Assembly (NCBI GenBank): GCA_030620115.1
Contig: JAUXFG010000217.1
Span: 1 to 5,519, forward strand
DNA from: Candidatus Fermentibacterota bacterium
GTDB taxonomy: Bacteria; JAFGKV01
DNA: 5,519 bases
Direction: 5' to 3'
Notes under the pieces: model-generated
Databases searched by the model: none
Seen by the model: only the letters and a program-made list of their open reading frames with translations
What the model was told of the DNA's origin: nothing
Shown here: piece after piece, positions 1 through 5,519 of the stretch
How the letters are laid out: every line of letters begins with the position of its first letter
Numbering within the stretch: position 1 is the first letter of the stretch
Position numbers and translations under genes: made by a program

Positions 1-1467
1 CTCACGACCCCCCGAGCACTCCCGCAGGGTATCACTCAGTCGGTCGCGGTGGCCGTCTTCTTTCTTGCCGCGGCATTCGGATTGCACGTGACGCGCAGGA
101 TCGTGATGCTCGGTGCGCCACGCACGGAATCAAAGGCGGCGGCTCTCCTGGGCCTCTGGCTTCTGAATACCCAGTGGGTTTCCATCTGGGCCTCCGTGGC
201 CTTGCTCCTTCTCCACATCAAGCTTTTCCAAGCAGCATTCTGGATGACACAGATCCTCTCCTACTGGATTCTTGCCCTCGCTCTGGAACTTCTTGTCAAG
301 GTTCTGATAACCCTCTTTAGATCGTCTGAACGATACGAGCAGCTGACGCCTGATCTCTTGCTCTTGGAAGCTGTGTTCCAAGGAAAGAACCCCTTTTCGC
401 GGCTCGCCGCCGATATCAGAGAGGAATATGGGATCGACCTTGGGACATCGAAGATCGGACCGTTTTTTCGAAGAGGGCTGCCGGCGTTGCTCGCCCTCTT
501 GGCGCTCTCTCTATGGGCACTGAGCGCGCTGGTGATAGTGAAGCCGCATGAGCTCGGGATCAGAGAACGGCTCGGCAAGAGCATTCGCCCAGCGCTTCAA
601 CCAGGCCTTCATGTGAAACTGCCCTGGCCACTGGAGAGAGTCCTCACCTTTCCGGCCAAACGACTCCTCTCAATGACCATCGGCTACGAAGCATTCGGCC
701 AAGCCCAAGACATGATCTGGTCCAAACCACATGGCCGGAAGGAGTATCGCTTTCCCGTGGGGAATGCCAGTGAGATCATCTCCGTGGATGCGGTGCTCTT
801 CTACGAGATCAGCGATGTGTTTGCCTACGCATACCATACACAGAACCCTGACACCGCCCTGGCGGCATTGGCCTATAATACCCTTTATGCACGTATCGCC
901 TCCACCTCCTTCGATGAGCTTGTGTCGGTGGATCGTTCCACTCTTTCTGACGAGCTCACCGGAGTCTTGAACAAAAGAGCAGCCGCAGAGAGCCTTGGTT
1001 TGTTTGTCGTTCACATGTCGTTCCTCTCCATTCACCCCCCCTTCGTAGTCGCGGATGCGTACCAGGGGGTGGTGGGCAGCCATCTTGCGAAGGAAGCCCG
1101 GATCTTGCGCGCATATGCGTACCGCGAGAGAGTCCTTCCCGCGGCCTGGGCCCAAGCAGAATCACTCATTTCCACCGCACGAGCAGACTCGGCCCTCCGT
1201 GTGGGAACGGCCAGGGGAGAGTCGGAAGCTTTCATAGTGCGCGCAGAGGCCCGGAAAGCGGTGAAAAAGCTTCGCGATCAAGATCTCAGGCTGGGCATGC
1301 TGCAGGATATCCTGGAAGGGAAAGAATTCGTGGTCCTTGATCGCCGCGTCTCCACCAAAGCGTTCCAGCCCTGGATCGACCTGCGTCAAACCCAAAACAA
1401 GGCTACCCCCGAGGAGACAATCCCTGACCTAGCAAACCCATGGGACGGAGAAGGAGCCCACAAATGA
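1..1467 (+). CDS. HflK-like SPFH/band-7 protein with polytopic membrane N-terminus (5' partial)
   Basis: Membrane scaffold protein of the stomatin/prohibitin/flotillin/HflKC (SPFH) superfamily, probably a subunit of a hetero-oligomeric membrane ring. The frame has no stop from base 1. The first start codon is GTG at 49, with no ribosome binding site, and the codons before it read into a hydrophobic helix, so the gene very likely begins upstream. Residues counted from GTG 49: hydrophobic segments at about 1-15, 32-56, 62-90 and 143-165; a charged, probably cytoplasmic stretch at 91-142; SPFH domain from about 166 (PHELGIRERLGK, then PGLHVKLPWPLERV) to about 340; Ala/Arg/Glu-rich helix at 345-410. 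YRERVLPAAWAQAESLI (358-374) matches the HflK signature before the C-terminal coiled coil. The tail after 445 is polar. E. coli HflK has one membrane segment, so the extra N-terminal segments are the oddity. The HflK-type assignment is firm at family level; its function is inferred. An alternative internal start, ATG 106 with AGGA at 97-100, would cut off a membrane helix and is less likely. Confidence 0.85.
   Translation, partial: LTTPRALPQGITQSVAVAVFFLAAAFGLHVTRRIVMLGAPRTESKAAALLGLWLLNTQWVSIWASVALLLLHIKLFQAAFWMTQILSYWILALALELLVKVLITLFRSSERYEQLTPDLLLLEAVFQGKNPFSRLAADIREEYGIDLGTSKIGPFFRRGLPALLALLALSLWALSALVIVKPHELGIRERLGKSIRPALQPGLHVKLPWPLERVLTFPAKRLLSMTIGYEAFGQAQDMIWSKPHGRKEYRFPVGNASEIISVDAVLFYEISDVFAYAYHTQNPDTALAALAYNTLYARIASTSFDELVSVDRSTLSDELTGVLNKRAAAESLGLFVVHMSFLSIHPPFVVADAYQGVVGSHLAKEARILRAYAYRERVLPAAWAQAESLISTARADSALRVGTARGESEAFIVRAEARKAVKKLRDQDLRLGMLQDILEGKEFVVLDRRVSTKAFQPWIDLRQTQNKATPEETIPDLANPWDGEGAHK
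1451..1456 (+). promoter_or_regulatory. Ribosome binding site AAGGAG deciding the HflC start
   Basis: AAGGAG lies 7 nt before the ATG at 1464 and inside the end of the preceding gene. A second GGAG sits at 1447-1450. This spacing favours ATG 1464 over the in-frame ATG at 1440, which would add eight residues, three of them consecutive arginines, ahead of the membrane anchor. ATG 1464 also gives the ATGA stop/start overlap typical of coupled genes. Confidence 0.8.
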
Positions 1468-2357
1468 AACACGGCATCATCCGCTGGTTGGTCACCATTG
1501 TGGTGGTGGGTCTTGTGCTACTCAAGGCCGCCAGCTTTACGATACGAGAAGGCGAATTCGCCGTGGTCACAAGGTTTGGAAAGCCATGCCGGGTCATTCG
1601 AAATGCCGGGCTTCACCCGCGATGGCCTTGGCCTGTGGAAACGGCCAACAAAATCGACGCCAGAAGGCGTGTCTATACCACCCGCTTTGCGGAGACCCTG
1701 ACCAGGGATAAGAAGAACGTCATTCTGGTGAACTTCGCCGTCTGGTCGGTGGAGGATCCCCTCCGATTCCTCCAGGCAGTGGGATCCGCCCAGGAAGCAG
1801 AATCCAAGCTCGATGGCATGATATCCAATGCCAAGAATGCCGTCATGGGCGGCTATAATCTCACGGCCCTGGTTTCCACCGTGGCAGAGAGCCTAAAGGT
1901 CGAAGAGATAGAAGCCGCTATCTTGGAGGAGATCAAGGATCAGGCACGCACAAGTCTCGGCCTTACACTCTGGCACGTAGGCATCAAACGCATGGCGCTG
2001 CCTGAAGAGAATGTCCGCTACGTCTTCGACCAGATGAGGGCCGAACGAGCCCAGTTTGCCGCCAGAGCAATCGCGGAAGGCCGACGACAAGCCGCCGCTG
2101 TTCGTGCGCAGACAGAGGTAGAAAAGGCCGCCATAGTAGCGCACGCACAGGAGGAAGCGGCACTCATCAAAGGACAGGCGGAGGCCGAGGCCGCGGGCCT
2201 CTACGCCAAAGCCCAACGCACAGATCCCTCCTTCTTCGAATTCCTTCGATCGATAGAGGCGTTACAAAAACTCCTGGGGGAGAAGACCACGGTGATCATG
2301 CGGACCGACAGTGATCCATTCCGCCTATTGGAGGAGGAGCCGACCTCGCGGCGCTAG
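1464..2357 (+). CDS. hflC: HflC-like SPFH protein (protease modulator HflC family)
   Basis: Homologue of HflC, which in E. coli pairs with HflK in an inner-membrane complex that encloses and modulates the protease FtsH, with the large domain on the periplasmic side. The 297-residue protein has one N-terminal membrane anchor (about 5-23), then FTIREGEFAVVTRFGK (25-40), the N-terminal SPFH strand region. WPWPVET and DARRRVYTTRF (54-75), followed by TRDKKNVILVNFAVW, match the HflC region reading LDAR..., then TKEKKDLIVDSYIKW. GIKRMALPEENVRYVFDQMRAERAQ (starting at 173) corresponds to the HflC segment RIKQINLPTEV followed by YNRMRAERE. A long Ala/Glu/Arg coiled coil spans about 190-250. The C-terminal TDPSFFEFLRSIEAL (253-267) and DSDPFRLL (282-289) mirror HflC TKDP-type and DSDFFRYM motifs. 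It is shorter than E. coli HflC (334 aa), mainly in the SPFH middle. It overlaps the preceding gene by 4 bp and sits 2 bp before the next. The family call is strong; the partner protein here is inferred. Confidence 0.92.
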   Translation: MKHGIIRWLVTIVVVGLVLLKAASFTIREGEFAVVTRFGKPCRVIRNAGLHPRWPWPVETANKIDARRRVYTTRFAETLTRDKKNVILVNFAVWSVEDPLRFLQAVGSAQEAESKLDGMISNAKNAVMGGYNLTALVSTVAESLKVEEIEAAILEEIKDQARTSLGLTLWHVGIKRMALPEENVRYVFDQMRAERAQFAARAIAEGRRQAAAVRAQTEVEKAAIVAHAQEEAALIKGQAEAEAAGLYAKAQRTDPSFFEFLRSIEALQKLLGEKTTVIMRTDSDPFRLLEEEPTSRR

Positions 2358-2359
2358 TC

Positions 2360-3436
2360 ATGGAAACCAGGGATCTTCGCGCCCTCGTCATATCGTCTCT
2401 TGCCCAAGGCCTCCGGCTGCTCCAGGGGCTCATCATTGCGGGCGTTCTCGTCATGCTCGGTTCGGGCATCAAAACGGTCAAACCCAACGAGGTGGCACTG
2501 GTGCTCCGGTTGGGTCGCCTCACGGGGGCGACCCACGCCCAGCGGGTCCACGGCCCAGGTCTGCTCTTTGCATTCCCCTACCCCATCGATGAGATCGTTC
2601 GGGTTCCGGTCCGCCAAGTCAAGGAGATTATCATCGATGAACTCTGGTATCCCACGGGTGGTGGCATTGGTTTTCCTGCCACCCCCTTGGACGAAGAAGA
2701 TCTGGGATTCGATGAGGTCGAACAAACCACAGGATTGCCCCTGGCCCTTATGGGCGTATCCATCGATCCAGTCCGCGAGGGTTACTGCCTCACTGGTGAT
2801 AACTATATCATCCAGCCCCTGGCAGTAGTGAAGTATCAGATAGGCGACCCCGTTGAATATGCCCTCAATGTGAGCTCGCCTGAGGAGCTTCTAAGAACGG
2901 TCTTGGTGGAACAACTCACCCGTGCAATGGGTGAGTCAACTGTGGATGACGTGCTCACACGTGGGAAGAGGGCTCTTTCCCTCAGAGTAAAACGGAGGTC
3001 CCAGGCGCGACTCGACAGCCTTCGATCAGGTCTCGAGATCCTCGCGGTGGAATTCAAGGAGATCATTCCTCCCCGGCATGTGCTCCAGGACTTCCAGCGG
3101 GTTGTCAGCGCTGCAATCCAGAGCCAGACCATGATACGCGAGGCACAGGCATACCGGGCACGAGAGCTGCCCAAGGCTCGAGGTCAGGCCAGGAGTCTCA
3201 TTCTCACGGCGCGAGCCGACAGCCTGAGAAGAACCGCCGAGGCAAGCGTGAGGATGACCTCATACCTCAACTACCTGCCCGAGTATCAGCAATCGCCAGA
3301 CGCCCTAAAAGCACGGCTGCTCAAGGAGACACTGGAGCAGGGACTGGCACGGATCCAGCATCTCTACCTCCTCCCCGGCCAGGGACGGGACCCAGGGCCC
3401 GCACTCAGGCTCCTTCTTCCGGGGAAACGCCAGTGA
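2360..3436 (+). CDS. hflK: HflK-like SPFH protein (protease modulator HflK family)
   Basis: Homologue of HflK, the partner of HflC in the membrane-anchored SPFH complex. The 358-residue protein has a short basic N-terminus, one membrane anchor (about 19-37), then VKPNEVALVLRLGRL (40-54) and GPGLLFAFPYPIDEIVRV (65-82). LTGDNYIIQPLAVVKYQIGD (144-163) is the HflK motif equivalent to LTSDENVVRVEMNVQYRVTD. VSSPEELLRTVL (171-182) matches the VTSPDDSLRQA element. PPRHVLQDFQRVVSAAIQS, REAQAYRARELPKARGQA (260-277) and YLPEYQQSPDALKARLLKET (305-324) follow HflK step by step to the C-terminus. An insertion at about 95-141, with an acidic run DEEDLGFDEVE, is longer than in E. coli HflK. The glycine/proline-rich N-terminus of E. 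coli HflK is missing. The start ATG 2360 has no good ribosome binding site (GGAGGAG is about 20 nt away), so translation probably depends on coupling to the HflC stop two bases upstream. Confidence 0.9.
   Translation: METRDLRALVISSLAQGLRLLQGLIIAGVLVMLGSGIKTVKPNEVALVLRLGRLTGATHAQRVHGPGLLFAFPYPIDEIVRVPVRQVKEIIIDELWYPTGGGIGFPATPLDEEDLGFDEVEQTTGLPLALMGVSIDPVREGYCLTGDNYIIQPLAVVKYQIGDPVEYALNVSSPEELLRTVLVEQLTRAMGESTVDDVLTRGKRALSLRVKRRSQARLDSLRSGLEILAVEFKEIIPPRHVLQDFQRVVSAAIQSQTMIREAQAYRARELPKARGQARSLILTARADSLRRTAEASVRMTSYLNYLPEYQQSPDALKARLLKETLEQGLARIQHLYLLPGQGRDPGPALRLLLPGKRQ
3421..3436 (+). promoter_or_regulatory. Weak ribosome binding site and GTGA stop/start overlap before the ATPase
   Basis: GGGGA at 3421-3425 lies 7 nt before the GTG at 3433. 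That GTG overlaps the TGA stop (3434-3436) of the HflK-like gene. The weak site plus the 4-bp overlap points to coupled translation of the pump with its upstream SPFH gene. No in-frame ATG lies before the first membrane segment, which supports the GTG start. Confidence 0.65.
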
Positions 3437-5322
3437 AGAAACAAACAGTTACTCTCTCCGCTACCAGGGCACTTCTGGAGAACGTGAATATCCGGTTGAA
3501 CCTGGCATTTCTGGGCGCAGGGCTCCTGCTCATCGCACGGATCTATCGGGCCTTGGCGCCAAGCCAGGCTGACGTGGCGCCCATTGCCGAGGCGATTGCC
3601 GCCCTCCTCGTGGCCACACCTGTCTTCTACCTTGCCATCAAAGGGCTTTTCGCCGGAGGGAAGCTTTATGTGGCCGAGCAACTGGTTTCTCTGGCCGTTC
3701 TCGCAGCCATAGCCCAGGGAGAATTTACTGCAGCAACACTGGTTCCCCTCTTCCTCTTGCTTGGCCACGTGGTGGAAGAGCGAAGTATCCTTGGAGCACG
3801 CCGCGCCATCTCGAGGCTTGCGAGTCTCACATCCACGAGAGCCACCCTTGTTGAGGATGACGTCACACGGGAGGTGGAAGCCGAGGCCCTAAGACCAGGC
3901 GATCTTGTACTGGTGAAGCCAGGTGATACGTTTCCAGCCGATGGCACAGTATCGCTCGGCTTCTCAGCGGTGGATCAATCCCCTGTCACGGGAGAATCGA
4001 TCCCGCAAGACGTCGGCCCGGGCGATGAGGTATTTGCCTGCACTATCAATATGAGCGGCGCACTGAAGGTGAAGATCACCAAGGTGGGAAATGATACGGC
4101 GCTGGGCAGAGTCGTGGCCCTGCTGGAGGAGGCATCACTGTCGAAACCTCCGGTAGTTCAGATGATGCAGAAGTACGCGTCACTCTATCTTCCCACAGTA
4201 CTGAGCCTCGCACTTGGCGTTTTTCTCCTCACCCGTACTCTGGACCGCGCCATATCGGTGCTGGTCATAAGCTGCCCCTGTGCATTCGTGCTTGCTGGTC
4301 CCGCGGCTATCGTCGCCGCCCTTGCCGTTGCCTCGCGCCACGGCATCCTCATCAAGGGAGCACGATTTCTGGAGCGTATGGCTGAAGTGAACTCACTCAT
4401 TTTGGACAAAACCGGTACCGCAACCCTGGGACGACTCGTGGTGACCGGGCTTGCCCCATCCGAGCATGTCACCGCACAGGAACTTCTGCATGCCGCTGCC
4501 ACAGGATCCACTAACTCGCGCCACCCAGTGGCCAAGGCAATCTCTGCTGCCGCGTCCCAGCGGGGAATAGAGCCGGCGACAATCATCAGCTCCACCGAGT
4601 TTCCTGGTCTTGGCACCGAGGCAATAACGGCTGACTGCCTTATCCGGTTGGGCCGACGCACGTGGCTGGAGAGCCTTGGAATGACCATAATGTCTACTGC
4701 CTCTGTCGATCACGATGGCTCGGTGACATGGGTCGCACAGGAAGAGCATGTGCTCGGCGCTATTATGCTTTCCGATCAAGCCCGACCGGAGGCAGCCTTG
4801 GCATTGCGTGATCTGAGGAACATGGGGATAGATCGTGTATCCATGGTAACGGGCGATAGAAAACAGGTTGCTGAACCTCTGGCACACTCCCTGGGCATTG
4901 ATGCTGTACGCTGGGAGCTCCTCCCCGAGGACAAGCTGGAGGCAGTGAGGGAAGAGCGGGACAAGGGATACACGGTAATGGTGGTTGGAGACGGCGTGAA
5001 TGACGCCCTGGCCTTGGCCGCAGGCGATGTGGGAGTGGCCATGGGGGCGGCCGGTGTTCAGGTGGCAATCGAGAGCGCGGACGTTGCCCTGATGCATAAC
5101 AACCTTCGTGCGCTGCCCACTGCCGTCGAGCTTTCCAGAAAGACACGATCGACTATCAATATGAACGTGCTCTTGGGAGGAGGATACAGCGTGCTGATGC
5201 TGACCCTCGCCGCATTGGGCATCATCAATCCGATCAGTGCCGCGCTCCTGCATAACCTCGGTTCGCTCTTTGTCATTATCAACAGCTCTCGCCTCCTTCG
5301 TTTTGATAGCCCGCATCTGTGA
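3433..5322 (+). CDS. P1B-type heavy-metal-class P-type ATPase without N-terminal metal-binding domain
   Basis: ATP-driven cation pump of the inner membrane, 629 residues. Eight hydrophobic segments fit the P1B layout: about 22-40, 49-70, 83-97, 98-112, 247-267, 272-298, 577-597 and 600-617. The actuator domain (about 120-235) carries PVTGES (184-189). The sixth segment holds the ion-binding CPC motif (281-283, in SCPCAFVL). The phosphorylation motif is DKTGT with Asp325. The nucleotide domain has the P1B-specific His-Pro pair (H364-P365, in SRHPVAKAI). TGD (473-475) and GDGVND (519-524) complete the catalytic set, so the enzyme looks active. There is no N-terminal CxxC metal-binding domain and no His- or Cys-rich tail. 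The usual Leu after DKTGT is Ala (DKTGTAT), and the last membrane segment reads LLHNLGSLFVIINSSRLL, unlike the Asp-x-Gly of Zn/Cd pumps or the Met-Ser-Ser of Cu pumps. The ion is therefore unassigned, though a transition-metal substrate is likely. It is the last gene of the SPFH operon. Confidence 0.93.
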   Translation: MKKQTVTLSATRALLENVNIRLNLAFLGAGLLLIARIYRALAPSQADVAPIAEAIAALLVATPVFYLAIKGLFAGGKLYVAEQLVSLAVLAAIAQGEFTAATLVPLFLLLGHVVEERSILGARRAISRLASLTSTRATLVEDDVTREVEAEALRPGDLVLVKPGDTFPADGTVSLGFSAVDQSPVTGESIPQDVGPGDEVFACTINMSGALKVKITKVGNDTALGRVVALLEEASLSKPPVVQMMQKYASLYLPTVLSLALGVFLLTRTLDRAISVLVISCPCAFVLAGPAAIVAALAVASRHGILIKGARFLERMAEVNSLILDKTGTATLGRLVVTGLAPSEHVTAQELLHAAATGSTNSRHPVAKAISAAASQRGIEPATIISSTEFPGLGTEAITADCLIRLGRRTWLESLGMTIMSTASVDHDGSVTWVAQEEHVLGAIMLSDQARPEAALALRDLRNMGIDRVSMVTGDRKQVAEPLAHSLGIDAVRWELLPEDKLEAVREERDKGYTVMVVGDGVNDALALAAGDVGVAMGAAGVQVAIESADVALMHNNLRALPTAVELSRKTRSTINMNVLLGGGYSVLMLTLAALGIINPISAALLHNLGSLFVIINSSRLLRFDSPHL

Positions 5323-5376
5323 GGCAAGAAAAGCGAAATGCCGGAATGCGAGAAAACAAGACAAAGGACGAAGGCG

Positions 5377-5476
5377 AGATTCTTCGCTCCTTGGAGTCGC
5401 TCAGAATGACAGTGGTAGTGTGCAGAAGTATGTGGACTACGTGTCATTCTGAGGAAGCGAAGCGACCGAAGAATCT
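5377..5476. repeat. Pair of 35-nt inverted repeats, dispersed-repeat type
   Basis: The left arm 5377-5411 starts AGATTCTTCG and ends CTCAGAATGACA. The right arm 5442-5476 starts TGTCATTCTGAG and ends CGAAGAATCT. Arms are equal in length; the inner 12 and outer 10 bases pair perfectly, while the 13 bases between mostly do not (about 4 matches). A 30-nt spacer separates them. The right arm contains GAAGC twice in tandem. From memory, CATTCTGAG...GAAGAATCT elements recur in intergenic regions of many environmental bacterial genomes. An RNA of this region could fold into a long stem with an internal bulge, which may protect the 3' end of the operon mRNA. Confidence 0.75.
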
Positions 5477-5497
5477 GGGCGGGGGAGGGAGAAGGAA

Positions 5498-5519
5498 GCG
5501 TTCAGCGTTCAGCGTTCAG
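5498..5519. repeat. Tandem heptanucleotide repeat GCGTTCA, three copies, cut by the window edge
   Basis: Three perfect copies of GCGTTCA occupy 5498-5518, and the next base (G) begins a fourth. The array reaches the right edge, so its full length is unknown. It lies outside any gene, 21 bases after the inverted repeat. Such arrays can vary in copy number by replication slippage. Confidence 0.8.

Larger units (their letters stand above)
5323..5519. other. Non-coding region downstream of the operon
   Basis: After the ATPase stop there is no convincing gene to the window edge. The first 54 bases are purine-rich with no clear hairpin. The rest is the inverted repeat pair, a G-rich patch (5477-5489) and a heptamer tandem repeat. 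No hairpin followed by a T-run is visible, so I cannot point to an intrinsic terminator. Confidence 0.7.

Noticed and set aside
670-1155. A 161-codon minus-strand open frame opposite the first SPFH gene.
   Set aside because: The plus-strand frame has clear HflK-type motifs throughout this stretch; the antisense translation has no family resemblance.
1440-1463. ATG 1440 as the start of the HflC gene.
   Set aside because: The strong AAGGAG site sits 7 nt before ATG 1464, and the extra eight residues add nothing matching HflC.
3433-5322. Naming the ATPase copA, zntA or cadA.
   Set aside because: No N-terminal metal-binding domain and a segment-8 motif unlike the Cu or Zn/Cd groups; the ion cannot be read from the sequence.
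4393-5364. A 323-codon open frame on the minus strand opposite the ATPase gene.
   Set aside because: It lies fully antisense to a gene with an intact set of P-type ATPase motifs, its translation shows no recognisable domain, and such shadows are common in GC-rich genes.
5237-5452. A 71-codon plus-strand open frame overlapping the end of the ATPase and the repeat region.
   Set aside because: It is mostly the ATPase read out of frame, followed by the inverted repeat; no ribosome binding site and no protein-like composition.
5377-5490. The inverted repeat as a rho-independent terminator.
   Set aside because: The arms are separated by 30 nt, their centres do not pair, and the sequence after the right arm is G-rich rather than a T-run.
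5477-5495. G-rich patch as a possible G-quadruplex.
   Set aside because: Only three runs of three or more G are present and the fourth is GG, so a stable quadruplex is not supported.
5498-5519. The tandem heptamers as the start of a CRISPR array.
   Set aside because: The unit is 7 nt with no spacers between copies.

Overview
The window holds one compact plus-strand gene cluster from a moderately GC-rich bacterium. Three consecutive SPFH/band-7 membrane proteins of the HflK/HflC type are followed by a P1B-type (heavy-metal class) P-type ATPase. HflK and HflC are inner-membrane proteins typical of bacteria with a Gram-negative envelope, so that cell type is likely. No ribosomal RNA, tRNA or other marker allows a finer placement. 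The dispersed repeat and the heptanucleotide tandem repeat at the right edge resemble repeats I recall from environmental Desulfobacterota-like, Chloroflexi and candidate-phylum genomes, but that is only a weak hint.

Layout. Bases 1-1467: an HflK-like SPFH protein with an unusual polytopic membrane N-terminus; its reading frame is open to the left edge, so its true start is probably outside the window. Bases 1464-2357: an HflC homologue that starts in an ATGA overlap with the first gene. Bases 2360-3436: a second, more canonical HflK homologue, two bases after the HflC stop. Bases 3433-5322: the P1B-type ATPase, starting in a GTGA overlap with the HflK stop. Bases 5323-5519 are non-coding and hold a pair of 35-nt inverted repeats and a GCGTTCA tandem repeat that runs off the right edge.

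How the genes may work together. All four junctions are overlapping or nearly touching and no promoter-like gap separates them, so the genes are almost certainly co-transcribed and translationally coupled. In the well-studied E. coli case HflK and HflC alternate in a large membrane cage around the AAA protease FtsH. Here there is no ftsH in view. Instead two HflK-type and one HflC-type protein are tied to a metal-type ion pump. The simplest inference is a dedicated SPFH microdomain or cage that houses, stabilises or quality-controls this ATPase. The ATPase lacks an N-terminal metal-binding domain and has a non-standard eighth membrane segment (HNLGS), so its ion cannot be assigned from sequence alone. 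This SPFH-plus-pump module is the most interesting thing in the window.
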